A stretch of DNA of 64,000 nucleotides from Shewanella denitrificans OS217. Its GTDB lineage: Bacteria; Pseudomonadota; Gammaproteobacteria; Enterobacterales; Shewanellaceae. Shown one piece after another: positions 35,994 through 44,674 of this stretch. Below the pieces are notes generated by a model. It was not told the origin of the DNA. It ran no database searches and saw only the letters and a program-made list of their open reading frames with translations. The position numbers and the translations under genes were made by a program. Within the stretch, counting starts at the first letter, position 1. Every line of letters begins with the position of its first letter. The stretch lies in assembly GCF_000013765.1 (NCBI RefSeq), contig NC_007954.1, forward strand, positions 806,001-870,000, written 5' to 3'.

Positions 35994-36698
35994 ATGAAAT
36001 GGTGTATTTTCTTTGTTTCCGCAGTATTCATAATAGGCATAGCCTATTTATTCCCCAATAACCTAGTGTTTGCGACGCTTATTGATAGCCATGATAGTGC
36101 TGTTGTTGATCGTCAATATATTGATGATGTTCAGGTTTCTGAACAAAATTTAATAAATAGCGTCGATATTTTTAGCAATACCTTGCAGTTTACTTTACCC
36201 CCAAATTGGCAACTGGCCTTTAGCAGCAGCGAGAAGAGTATGACCACCTCTGAGTTTATATCTAACCAGAGTAGCTTGGGGAAATGGTCTGAAATGATCT
36301 GTGTTCAAGGCTTTAAGAGAATGGGGCGCCACGCTAGTCCAGACGTTTTTTTCAATGAAGTGGTAAGCGCTTATAAGCGAAATTGCCAAGGAGAACTCAT
36401 TTATCAGCCGTTAGGTGATACTCAGTTTGGCGAGCAAGCCGCTTATCATGCATTATTGGGTTGCAGCAGTTTGCCAGACTTACACCAATCGACAGCAGAT
36501 CATGTATCGCTTAAAACTCAATTACGAGGTGAGATGGGCTATTTTGCTGTGGTGAGTTTGGATGATGATTTGATGATGCTGCATAAATCCATACGAGGCG
36601 TCGGTTTTAGCTCGCAGAGCGTCCCCCTCACGAAAGCTAATTATCTGAATTTCATTGCACATCTAAAGCCTAAAATTTTACTGTCGAATCATGAATAA
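35994..36698 (+). CDS. Unknown protein with N-terminal signal anchor
   Basis: This 234-residue protein starts with one hydrophobic helix (CIFFVSAVFIIGIAYLF), so it is secreted or anchored with its C-terminal part in the periplasm. The rest looks globular and carries cysteines near residues 103, 135 and 162 (ICVQGF, RNCQGE, LGCSSL), two of which could form a disulfide. I do not recognise a family. An AAGGA sits 10 bases before the ATG. Its upstream region is unusually structured, suggesting post-transcriptional control. The B12 riboswitch and btuB follow on the same strand. Confidence 0.7.
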   Translation: MKWCIFFVSAVFIIGIAYLFPNNLVFATLIDSHDSAVVDRQYIDDVQVSEQNLINSVDIFSNTLQFTLPPNWQLAFSSSEKSMTTSEFISNQSSLGKWSEMICVQGFKRMGRHASPDVFFNEVVSAYKRNCQGELIYQPLGDTQFGEQAAYHALLGCSSLPDLHQSTADHVSLKTQLRGEMGYFAVVSLDDDLMMLHKSIRGVGFSSQSVPLTKANYLNFIAHLKPKILLSNHE

Positions 36699-36787
36699 TC
36701 TGATATTTAAACACTTTTTATCCCCTAAAGCTCACAGAGAAGATATACTCGGCGCCTTTATTGAGTTTGATTCAATAATCTAGTCAA

Positions 36788-36920
36788 CCTTTCGTGGTGC
36801 CTTTGGCCTTTGGGCCGAGGATAATCGGGAAACCAGTGAAAATCTGGCGCTGCCCCCGCAACGGTGAATATCCTATTTTGGCACTGCCTGAATGGATCAA
36901 GCCCGGAGACCGGCCCTAAA
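36788..36920 (+). promoter_or_regulatory. Cobalamin (B12) riboswitch
   Basis: The B12-box elements are visible in order: GGTGCC near 36796, ATCGGGAAACCAGTGAA (36824-36840), the conserved GCGCTGCCCCCGCAACGGTGA (split over 36848-36867), GCACTGCCTGAATGG near 36881, and AAGCCCGGAGACCGGCC near 36899-36915. High adenosylcobalamin would reduce expression of the downstream receptor gene. A hairpin around GATTTCGA...TCTCGAAAT just after it may belong to the expression platform. Confidence 0.95.
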
Positions 36921-37046
36921 GGTGATTTCGATGATTTCGGTGGGCAGATCTCGAAATGTATTCCTCAAGTCTGAACACCCGTGTTTTAGATTTATGCTTG
37001 GATTACGACGCTTTGCCCCATTTTTCCTTGCAGGAGTTAAAGGTAA

Positions 37047-39017
37047 ATGGGTACTAAACCAACAAAAATTTCATTATCCCTGACGGCCATTCTTGGCCTC
37101 TCTACGCTGGCTTCACCGCTTTATGCCGCGCCCGTGAGTGAGCAGGGTGTCAAACTTGATGACACTATGACTGTTATAGGTCGCAGTGACAAATCCACAT
37201 TAAGCATAGCCGCTAATGTCACAGTGCTTGATGCTAGCGACATTGAAACCAGTGGCGCCACCAATTTGGTGCAGCTATTGCGCAGCCGCAGTGGCATACA
37301 AGTGACTGACAGTAATTCAGGCGCCGTGTTTGCTATGCGTGGCTTTAATGCCGAACAAGCGGCTAATAATACCTTAGTGTTGATCGATGGACGCCGTCTT
37401 AACAATATTGATATCGCCGCCCCAAGCTTAGATGCCATTGCGCTTAATCAAATTGAGCGGATTGAGATTTTGTCTGGCAGTGCCGGTGTGCTCTATGGCG
37501 ATCAAGCTGTGGGCGGGGTGATTAATATTATCACTAAGTCTTCTGAGCATACCCGCGCTGGCTTACAAGTCTCGGCAGGGAGTTTTGATACCACTGAATA
37601 CCAAGGTGATGTCGCAGGCGCGATTAATGAGCAGTGGCGTTATGTGGCGGCGGCCAATTATAAAGAGTCTGATAATTATCGCGATCACAATGAAAGCGAA
37701 ACAGGTTCGGTTTTTGGCCGATTAGATTATCAGTCTGCAGAGACGCACTTTTATTCAGAAGTGAGTTATTATGATAACGATCGCCAGTTGACCGGCGGAT
37801 TAAGCCAAGCTGAGTTTAACGCCAATCCAAGGAGAGCACCTTTAACCAGTGTTGATGACTATCAGCATGAAATCGCCACGGCTGTGCGCAGCGGTTATCA
37901 TCAACAAGCCTCAGAAAACTGGGTGCTGGGCGGTGATATGAGCTACACAGATTCAAATACCCATTATACTAATTTTGGTTTTGCAGGTGATAACAAGCGT
38001 AATCAATTGAGCGTAATGCCAAAAGCTGTGGCGACTTTCTCTACCTCAAAGGGGAGTTTAGACCTAGTGACGGGGATTGATTATCACTTAAGTGAGTCTG
38101 AATTTAGTTGGGGTCGCAGCAATACTCAGACCCAGCAAGCGGCCTATGTGCAAGCGACAGTGCCACTAGCCACCAGCCTGAGCTATGTTGTTGGCGGCCG
38201 CTATGCAAAGGCAGAAGATGAACTCGTCGATGGCAGTGCATATCCTAATGGTGCCGAGCTTGATCAAGATGCTAAGGCCTTTGAGCTTGGGCTTAATTAC
38301 CGCCCTTATGCATCCCAACGGTTATATGTGCGCGCTGAAGATAACTTCCGCTTTGCTAAAGTGGATGAGCAAGCTTACACCTCAGCAGGTGTGATCGGGC
38401 TTAAGCCACAAACGGGTCGCTCCTATGAGGCGGGTTGGGATTTGATACTTGCAAGTCACGTTGTGAAACTTAGCTTGTATCGCCTTAGCCTTGAAGATGA
38501 AATCGTGTTCGATCCTAGTGCGCCAAAGCCAAATGGCGGCTTCTTTGACGGAGCTAACGTGAATGCCGATGCATCACGCCGCTATGGCGCGAGCGCCAAT
38601 TGGGATTGGCAGCTGATGACGGATTTAGCTTGGGGCGTTGAGTATCATTATGTTGATGCGCAGTTCACTCAAGGTGCAAACAAGGATAAGGCACTGTCAT
38701 GGGTAGCTTCGCACAGCGGCAGAAGTTACTTAAGTTATGACATAAACGATGAATGGCAGTTCTATACCGAAGCAAGTTATACCGGAAAACGCTATTTAGG
38801 TGGCGATAATGGTAATCTTGAGCCAGAATTAGACAGTTATTTATTGACCAATATGGCACTACATTATCGCAAGGCTATGTGGTCAGCGAGTGTAAGGTTA
38901 GATAATCTCTTTGATGAAGAGTATGCCAGTGCTGGTTTTTATAGCGCATGGGGCAGCCACGGTTTTTATTCTGGTGATGGACGCAGCATTCGCTTAACCG
39001 CGGGTTATCGCTTCTAA
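37047..39017 (+). CDS. btuB: TonB-dependent vitamin B12 receptor BtuB
   Basis: This 656-residue protein has a signal peptide, a TonB-box-like segment (DDTMTVIGR), a plug domain (ATNLVQLLRSRSGIQVTD, then VLIDGRRLNNID and ERIEILSGSAGVLYGDQAVGGVINI), and a beta-barrel ending in RLTAGYRF with the terminal Phe of outer-membrane proteins. The cobalamin riboswitch directly upstream identifies it as the B12 receptor. Energy comes from TonB-ExbBD. No btuCDF transporter genes lie in the window. A strong terminator at 39051 closes the unit. Confidence 0.93.
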   Translation: MGTKPTKISLSLTAILGLSTLASPLYAAPVSEQGVKLDDTMTVIGRSDKSTLSIAANVTVLDASDIETSGATNLVQLLRSRSGIQVTDSNSGAVFAMRGFNAEQAANNTLVLIDGRRLNNIDIAAPSLDAIALNQIERIEILSGSAGVLYGDQAVGGVINIITKSSEHTRAGLQVSAGSFDTTEYQGDVAGAINEQWRYVAAANYKESDNYRDHNESETGSVFGRLDYQSAETHFYSEVSYYDNDRQLTGGLSQAEFNANPRRAPLTSVDDYQHEIATAVRSGYHQQASENWVLGGDMSYTDSNTHYTNFGFAGDNKRNQLSVMPKAVATFSTSKGSLDLVTGIDYHLSESEFSWGRSNTQTQQAAYVQATVPLATSLSYVVGGRYAKAEDELVDGSAYPNGAELDQDAKAFELGLNYRPYASQRLYVRAEDNFRFAKVDEQAYTSAGVIGLKPQTGRSYEAGWDLILASHVVKLSLYRLSLEDEIVFDPSAPKPNGGFFDGANVNADASRRYGASANWDWQLMTDLAWGVEYHYVDAQFTQGANKDKALSWVASHSGRSYLSYDINDEWQFYTEASYTGKRYLGGDNGNLEPELDSYLLTNMALHYRKAMWSASVRLDNLFDEEYASAGFYSAWGSHGFYSGDGRSIRLTAGYRF

Positions 39018-39050
39018 GCATTTCACTTGTTTGAATAAATACTGAAATGG

Positions 39051-39079
39051 AAACCAGGCGTGTCTTGCCTGGTTTTTTT
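39051..39079 (+). terminator. Intrinsic terminator after btuB
   Basis: AACCAGGC and GCCTGGTT form an 8-bp stem followed by a run of T. Confidence 0.92.
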
Positions 39080-39178
39080 ATTTTCAGCTTATTTACCCAG
39101 ACAGCTTGACCTTATGTGTATAAATGTGGGTATATTAGCGGCGTATTTTGGTCTTTTATTAAAAGGTAACAAGAGGTT

Positions 39179-39925
39179 ATGACATATCTTGAGCAGCAAG
39201 TATTTACTCAAGTCAGAGCCATTATTGGCAACGAAGAGCAGGTCATTGGGCGTCGTGGCATACTTGTCCCTCTTAAAAAAGCCCTGATCAACGAAGCCGA
39301 TATCAGAGTCATTATCGATACAGTTTCGACAGATCCTGCCCTTGCAGCACATTTACTTTGGCGCAGCAATACAGCTCAAGCTGCCGGTACTATGAATACC
39401 AAGAACCGCAGCATAAAAGATGCGCTTATCCGTTTAGGCCAAGTGAACATCTATCGTTATGCATTTTCTTTTTATCTCAAGGAACGTCTGGATGCTTTAG
39501 ATGAGCCCTATAAAAAGTTAGTTCAAGGTTATTGGAAGCTCACCGAAGCCATTGCCGTCGATGCGTTAGAGTTTTTACGGGAAGAGCTTGAACAAGGCAC
39601 TGCGCCAAATGTTGACGCGGATGAAGTGCAGACCTTGGCGTTATTTAGTGTGTTTGGGCAAATCATCACACTCACGGCTTTCGCTTTTTTAAATGCCGAC
39701 TCAGAAAAAGCCATTTCAATCGGTGTGATTAAATCCATCATAGAACATCAGCAACAGACGCTGTCCATTGAGGCTTTTGAAGCATTAGGCCTAGATGAAG
39801 AGTTACGTAATGAGTTTATGGTAGCGCACAATTTACGCCAAACTCACAATCCTGATTCTCCAGGCTTATTATTACGGCGGGTCTTGTCAGCCAAAGGGCT
39901 ACTCATTAATCCCATGCACATATAA
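39179..39925 (+). CDS. HDOD-domain signalling protein
   Basis: This 248-residue cytoplasmic protein has the HDOD pattern: IDTVSTDPALAAHLLWRSNTAQAAG followed by NRSIKDALIRLGQVNIYRYAFSF, then a helical remainder. HDOD proteins resemble HD phosphohydrolases but usually lack the metal ligands, and they often act in stress or second-messenger signalling. No other domain is attached. It stands alone between btuB and metR. The specific role is unknown. Confidence 0.82.
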   Translation: MTYLEQQVFTQVRAIIGNEEQVIGRRGILVPLKKALINEADIRVIIDTVSTDPALAAHLLWRSNTAQAAGTMNTKNRSIKDALIRLGQVNIYRYAFSFYLKERLDALDEPYKKLVQGYWKLTEAIAVDALEFLREELEQGTAPNVDADEVQTLALFSVFGQIITLTAFAFLNADSEKAISIGVIKSIIEHQQQTLSIEAFEALGLDEELRNEFMVAHNLRQTHNPDSPGLLLRRVLSAKGLLINPMHI

Positions 39926-39951
39926 CTCATTCACTGACGTTATTTAAGTTA

Positions 39952-39974
39952 TTCAAGGGCTAATGGCCCTTGAA
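39952..39974. terminator. Weak hairpin between convergent genes
   Basis: TTCAAGGGC pairs with GCCCTTGAA between the HDOD and metR stops. There is little T-run on either strand. Confidence 0.45.
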
Positions 39975-39995
39975 AATATCCTCTTTTTACCCTTT

Positions 39996-40886
39996 TTACC
40001 CTTTCTGCCCTTGTAGGGTAACTTGTTCCAGCCAAGCCTTGATTAAGTGAGCTTTATTAGTATCTTGACGATAGGCGCCGAACAAGGGGCGCTTAAGTCC
40101 ATCAACCCCTAAATTAAGCGTGGCCAACTCTAAACCATAAGCCTCCTTTAAAGACCAGCTCGGCAGTGCCGCTATGCCTTCATTACAGGCGACGCGTTGT
40201 AATAGGGTACTGGTCAAGTCGCACTGCTTTTGCGGCCCAGGGCTTATGCCTGCAGGTGCTAAGAAATGCTTGTAAATATCGAGTCTTGCTAGCGGAACTG
40301 GGTAGGATATCAAGTTAATGCCAGCAAGCTGCGCCGGCGTAACATGGCCCTCCTTGGCTAAGGGATTATCAACAGATACCACTAACTTCATTTCAAAATC
40401 AAACAAGTGCTGATAGGCAATATTATGGCCAGGAACTGGATCTGAGGTTAACACCAGATCTAAAGCGCCGGTTTCAAGTGCATGAATGGAATCGAATAAA
40501 TGCCGAGTAGATAAATCAATCTGCGCATCATAGACCTGTTCTTTAAAGCGCTCTATCACAGGCATTAACCAGCGAAAACAACTATGGCACTCTATCCCTA
40601 AGGCTAAATTGTGCTCATCACCATTTAACCCCTGTTTTAGTGAGTACTCAGTGGCTAGCACTTGAGGCAGTATTTTCTCGGCTAAGTGCAGCAGGCGTGC
40701 ACCTTCATGGGTAAAAGTGAGTGGCTTGCTTTTACGCACGAAAATCGATGAGTTAATGCGGGTTTCCAATTCTTTTATCTGGTGAGATAAAGCCGATTGG
40801 GTGACAAAACGCTTTTTCGCTGCTGCTGCCAGACTGCCACTTTCTTTAAGGGCCATCAGGGTGCGAAGGTGTCTTAATTCTATCAT
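39996..40886 (-). CDS. metR: LysR-type regulator MetR
   Basis: MetR activates metE and other methionine genes using homocysteine as coregulator. The 296-residue protein has the LysR helix-turn-helix (MIELRHLRTLMALKESGSLAAAAKKRFVTQSALSHQIKELE in parts) and an effector domain with MetR-specific stretches such as GIECHSCFRWLMPVIERF and the LDLVLTSDPVPG segment. It is divergent from metE across a 157-bp control region, the classic metR-metE arrangement. Length is slightly shorter than in E. coli (317). Confidence 0.95.
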   Translation of the reverse strand: MIELRHLRTLMALKESGSLAAAAKKRFVTQSALSHQIKELETRINSSIFVRKSKPLTFTHEGARLLHLAEKILPQVLATEYSLKQGLNGDEHNLALGIECHSCFRWLMPVIERFKEQVYDAQIDLSTRHLFDSIHALETGALDLVLTSDPVPGHNIAYQHLFDFEMKLVVSVDNPLAKEGHVTPAQLAGINLISYPVPLARLDIYKHFLAPAGISPGPQKQCDLTSTLLQRVACNEGIAALPSWSLKEAYGLELATLNLGVDGLKRPLFGAYRQDTNKAHLIKAWLEQVTLQGQKG

Positions 40887-40898
40887 TTGCGCTCCACA

Positions 40899-40911
40899 TG
40901 AGTTTCACTCA
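40899..40911. promoter_or_regulatory. Candidate MetR site 1
   Basis: TGAGTTTCACTCA is a palindrome resembling the MetR consensus TGAAnnTnnTTCA, 12 bp from the metR start. It is suited to autoregulation. Confidence 0.45.
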
Positions 40912-40920
40912 TCTTGCTGC

Positions 40921-40933
40921 TGAATTTATTTCC
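40921..40933. promoter_or_regulatory. Candidate MetR site 2
   Basis: TGAATTTATTTCC matches TGAAnnTnnTTCA except for the last base. It lies in the shared metR-metE control region. Confidence 0.5.
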
Positions 40934-40959
40934 ATTGCCTGAACTGAGACTAACACAAT

Positions 40960-40983
40960 AAACTTCTAGACGTCCAGACGCCT
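40960..40983. promoter_or_regulatory. MetJ operator (tandem met boxes)
   Basis: Three adjacent 8-mers follow the met box AGACGTCT: AAACTTCT (6 of 8), AGACGTCC (7 of 8) and AGACGCCT (7 of 8). MetJ with S-adenosylmethionine binds tandem boxes and represses met genes. The site lies 60 bp before the metE start. Confidence 0.8.
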
Positions 40984-41043
40984 GATTTATTTATTTTCAG
41001 TGCGTTTCAATTAAGGTTAAGCATGATGTCAGGAGTATTGAGC

Positions 41044-43362
41044 ATGAAGATTGCAAATTTAGGATTTCCAAGAATAGGCCGTCAGCGCGAATTGAAGTTC
41101 GCTTTAGAGAAATATTGGCGCGGTGAGCTAACTCAGGCAGAATTGGTTCAAGTGGCTGATGAGCTTAAGCGTACACATTGGCAGTGGCAGGCCGATGCCG
41201 GGGTTGAGCTGATCCCTGTGGGGGATTTTGCCTATTACGATCAGGTGCTCACCTTAAGCGCGACCTTAAATGCGCTGCCTGCACGCCATAGGGAAAAAGA
41301 CAGCCAAGGCAATTTATTGCCTATTTGCCTAGATACTTTATTCCGGGTTGCCCGTGGCCGTGCACCGAGCGGCCATCAGGCTTGCGCCGCCGAAATGACC
41401 AAATATTTCAATACTAACTACCACTACCAAGTGCCAGAGCTTTATGAAGGCCAGCAATTCTCTATTGGCTTTGAGCAAATTTTTGATGAGGTGACGCAGG
41501 CGCAGCAACTGGGGCATCAAGTGAAGCCAGTGCTGCTTGGGCCTGTAAGTTATCTGCATTTATCCAAGACCCTTTCAAGTTTTGATAAGTTGAGCCTTTT
41601 ACCCAGCCTAGTGAAAACCTATGCTGAAATTTTGCAGCGTTTTGCTGCTCAAGGCGTCACTTGGGTGCAGCTGGATGAGCCGGTATTGGGGCTTGATTTA
41701 TCCCCCCAATGGCAACAAGCGGTCCAGTGGAGTTATGCAGAACTGAATAAAGAGCTTAATTCCGAACAAAATGGTAGTAAAGGCAATAAAATTAATCTGT
41801 TGCTTGCAAGTTACTACGCTTCTATTGCCCACAATCAAGCTTGGGTGAGTGAATTGCCGGTAGCGGGATTGCACATAGACTTAGTCACAGCGCCAGAGCA
41901 ATTATCCCTATTCGCCAGCAAGCTTAAGCAGGACCAAGTATTGTCTCTTGGGGTAATCAATGGCAGAAATGTGTGGGCGGCAGATTTACCCGCCATCAGC
42001 ACATCCCTTGCAAAGCTTGTGACTGAGCTCGAAGACAGGGCTTGGCTAGCGCCTTCGTGTTCTTTACTCCATACGCCTGTGACCTTAGAGACTGAAACTA
42101 AGCTAGCCCCAGAACTTAAAGCCCAGCTGGCATTTGCTAAGGAAAAGCTGCAAGAACTTAAGGATTTACGGGTGTTGCTCCTAGGTGAAAATAGTGGTCG
42201 TATCGATGATTTAATCACTGCTAACTTAAGCCTTAGAAAACTAAAAGCTCAAGCTGAAGATAAAGCGGTAACAGCACGAGTAGCGGCATTAACCAAAGGC
42301 GACAGTGAAAGAAATCTTGCTTATGGCGAGCGCATAAAACTGCAAAGGGCGAGTTTGAAACTGCCGTTACTGCCCACCACGAGTATTGGCTCTTTCCCAC
42401 AAACGCCAGCTATTCGTGGCCTGAGAAGTCGCTGGCGTAAGGGTGAAATTACTGAGTCCGCGTATCAAGATCAAATTCGTCAAGTGACTCAAGACAGTAT
42501 TAAACGACAGCTCGATATCGGTATCGATGTGTTGGTACATGGCGAAGCTGAGCGAAATGACATGGTGGAGTATTTTGGCGAGCAGTTGGCAGGTTTTGCC
42601 TTCACTGAATTTGCTTGGGTGCAAAGTTATGGCTCGCGCTGCGTTAAGCCGCCACTTATTTATGCCGATGTGTCGCGGCCAACGCCTATGACAGTGGATA
42701 TCACCAGTTATGCCCAAAGCCTAACCTCAAAACCCGTTAAAGGCATGCTGACAGGCCCTGTGACTATCTTGCATTGGTCATTCGCCAGAGAAGATATTAG
42801 CCGTGAAATGATTGCAAAGCAGATAGCCTTGGCTATTCGTGATGAAGTGGTCGATCTTGAGCGGGCGGGGATCCGTATTATTCAAATCGATGAGCCTGCG
42901 TTTCGTGAAGGCTTACCAATTAAAGCTTCAGACTGGGATGACTATTTAGCCTGGGCTGTTAATGCATTTAGGCTGAGTGCATCAGGGGTCAAAGACAGTA
43001 CTCAAATTCACACTCATATGTGTTATAGCGAGTTTAACGAGACAATTGCCGCCATTGCTGCCATGGATGCTGACGTTATCACCATAGAAACTTCGCGCTC
43101 CCATATGGATTTACTGGATGCTTTTGAGGATTTTCATTACCCCAATGATATTGGCCCAGGTGTGTATGATATTCATTCGCCCAACACACCTACTGAGGAT
43201 GAAATAGTGGCGCTTATCAACAAAGCGGCGACAAAAATACCCGTGAAGCAATTGTGGGTCAATCCAGATTGTGGTCTTAAGACGCGCACTTGGGATGAAG
43301 TGGAGCCGGCCCTTAAAAATATGGTCGCCGCGACCAAAACTCTGAGGCGCAGCCTAGCTTGA
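41044..43362 (+). CDS. metE: Cobalamin-independent methionine synthase
   Basis: MetE methylates homocysteine with 5-methyltetrahydropteroyl-triglutamate, without B12. The 772-residue protein has the N-terminal IANLGFPRIGRQRELKFALEKYW and the C-terminal catalytic domain with LPTTSIGSFPQT, VHGEAERNDMVEYFGEQL, IHTHMCYSEFN (zinc ligands His and Cys) and WVNPDCGLKTR (last zinc Cys). CAGGAG eight bases before ATG 41044 sets the start; an earlier ATG at 41023 lacks this. It is divergent from metR, with MetR- and MetJ-like sites upstream. No riboswitch is seen in its leader. Confidence 0.97.
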   Translation: MKIANLGFPRIGRQRELKFALEKYWRGELTQAELVQVADELKRTHWQWQADAGVELIPVGDFAYYDQVLTLSATLNALPARHREKDSQGNLLPICLDTLFRVARGRAPSGHQACAAEMTKYFNTNYHYQVPELYEGQQFSIGFEQIFDEVTQAQQLGHQVKPVLLGPVSYLHLSKTLSSFDKLSLLPSLVKTYAEILQRFAAQGVTWVQLDEPVLGLDLSPQWQQAVQWSYAELNKELNSEQNGSKGNKINLLLASYYASIAHNQAWVSELPVAGLHIDLVTAPEQLSLFASKLKQDQVLSLGVINGRNVWAADLPAISTSLAKLVTELEDRAWLAPSCSLLHTPVTLETETKLAPELKAQLAFAKEKLQELKDLRVLLLGENSGRIDDLITANLSLRKLKAQAEDKAVTARVAALTKGDSERNLAYGERIKLQRASLKLPLLPTTSIGSFPQTPAIRGLRSRWRKGEITESAYQDQIRQVTQDSIKRQLDIGIDVLVHGEAERNDMVEYFGEQLAGFAFTEFAWVQSYGSRCVKPPLIYADVSRPTPMTVDITSYAQSLTSKPVKGMLTGPVTILHWSFAREDISREMIAKQIALAIRDEVVDLERAGIRIIQIDEPAFREGLPIKASDWDDYLAWAVNAFRLSASGVKDSTQIHTHMCYSEFNETIAAIAAMDADVITIETSRSHMDLLDAFEDFHYPNDIGPGVYDIHSPNTPTEDEIVALINKAATKIPVKQLWVNPDCGLKTRTWDEVEPALKNMVAATKTLRRSLA

Positions 43363-43396
43363 TTTATGAATCAAAAGTGGTGAAATCAACGAAGCA

Positions 43397-44644
43397 CTAG
43401 GCGTCCCTTGGCAGGCCTTTTTCTACGCTGCGAACCACCCGGGCAGTTTTACGCTGGGCGGGTGTTTCTCTTGCGGGTTCGAATTGCACGGCTTGCTGGA
43501 CTTTAGCCTGTTGCTGCACTTTAGTTTGTTGCTGCACTTTTGCTTGTTGCTGCGCTAGGGCCCAGTTTATGTGCTCCAGCACCATGTCATCGACTTCATC
43601 GGATGCTTTTCTTGCACTGAGCGCTTCAATAATATTTGGGTTAGCTGGCGCGTTGCCTAAGGCGATGGCAATGTTTCTAAGCCAACGTTTATGGCCGATG
43701 CGGCGAATGGCGCTGCCTTCGGTAAGAGATAAGAAGGTTTTCTCACTCCAATTAAATAAGGTCAATAATTCAGGCTGCAGAATTTGCTGGCGAATATGAA
43801 AATCATGCTCTTGAGTCAATGGAGCTTGGGCATTAATCGGGCAGACTAATTGGCAATCATCGCAACCATAAATACGGTTGCCCATTAAGGGGCGAAACTC
43901 TTCAGGAATCGCTCCTTGAAGCTCAATGGTGAGGTAAGAAATACAGCGTCTGCCGTCCACCACATAGGGCTCAACAATGGCGCCAGTGGGGCAAGATTTA
44001 ATACAGGCCACACAGGTATTACAGCCATCACTGATGGGGATGTCTAGGGGCAGTGGCAGGTTGATAAAAAGCTCGCCTAAGAAAAACCAACTGCCGGCGT
44101 TGTGGTTAAGGATTAAGGAATGTTTGCCCGTCCAGCCAATGCCTGCTTTTTCGGCTAAGGGGCGCTCCATCACAGGCGCCGAGTCCACAAAAGGGCGGGA
44201 ATCAGTGGCACCAAAGCCTTGCTCTTGGCAATAGGCTTCAATTTTATCGCCCAGTTTTTTGATCCGTTGGCGCATCAATTTGTGGTAATCGCGGCCGCCA
44301 GCATAACGGGAGATATAACCCAGAGTAGGGTCGATGAGGTTCGTAGCAAAACCCGCGCTGGGGGGTAAATAGTCCATACGTAGGCTGACAACCCTTTTAG
44401 TGCCTTGATGAAGTTCATGGGGGCGGGCACGCATCATGCCGTGATTGGCCATGTAACCCATCTCACCATGGTAACCCTTGTCTAACCAGTCTTGGAGCTT
44501 AGCCTCTTCTTCACTGAGATCGGTATCCGTTATGCCCACCTGAGCAAAGCCCAATTCTTGTCCCCATTGTTTAATGTACCTAGCTAACTGGCTAAGTGCA
44601 GTGGGAGAGATTGTGGCTAAGGTTTGAGATTCGTTGCTGGACAT
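43397..44644 (-). CDS. queG: Epoxyqueuosine reductase QueG
   Basis: QueG carries out the last step of queuosine synthesis in tRNA, reducing epoxyqueuosine with cobalamin and two 4Fe-4S clusters. The N-terminal domain has GFAQVGITDTDLSEEEAKLQDWLDKGYHGEM, and the ferredoxin domain has CNTCVACIKSCPTGAI and CDDCQLVCPINA. At 415 residues it is longer than E. coli QueG (379). The excess is a C-terminal tail with three copies of QQQ(A/T)KV, encoded by 18-bp tandem repeats, then a basic end. In many Gammaproteobacteria queG neighbours tsaE and amiB; that context is absent here. Confidence 0.94.
   Translation of the reverse strand: MSSNESQTLATISPTALSQLARYIKQWGQELGFAQVGITDTDLSEEEAKLQDWLDKGYHGEMGYMANHGMMRARPHELHQGTKRVVSLRMDYLPPSAGFATNLIDPTLGYISRYAGGRDYHKLMRQRIKKLGDKIEAYCQEQGFGATDSRPFVDSAPVMERPLAEKAGIGWTGKHSLILNHNAGSWFFLGELFINLPLPLDIPISDGCNTCVACIKSCPTGAIVEPYVVDGRRCISYLTIELQGAIPEEFRPLMGNRIYGCDDCQLVCPINAQAPLTQEHDFHIRQQILQPELLTLFNWSEKTFLSLTEGSAIRRIGHKRWLRNIAIALGNAPANPNIIEALSARKASDEVDDMVLEHINWALAQQQAKVQQQTKVQQQAKVQQAVQFEPARETPAQRKTARVVRSVEKGLPRDA
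43500..43553 (-). repeat. Three 18-bp tandem repeats in the queG tail
   Basis: On the plus strand the units read ACTTTAGCCTGTTGCTGC, ACTTTAGTTTGTTGCTGC and ACTTTTGCTTGTTGCTGC. They encode the six-residue Gln-rich repeat and vary at only a few bases. Confidence 0.9.
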
Positions 44645-44674
44645 AAGGCTATAGATTAATGAAAGACTTAAGCA

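Noticed and set aside
43500..43553. CRISPR-like array
   Set aside because: The repeats are contiguous without spacers and are in frame within queG, so they are a coding tandem repeat.
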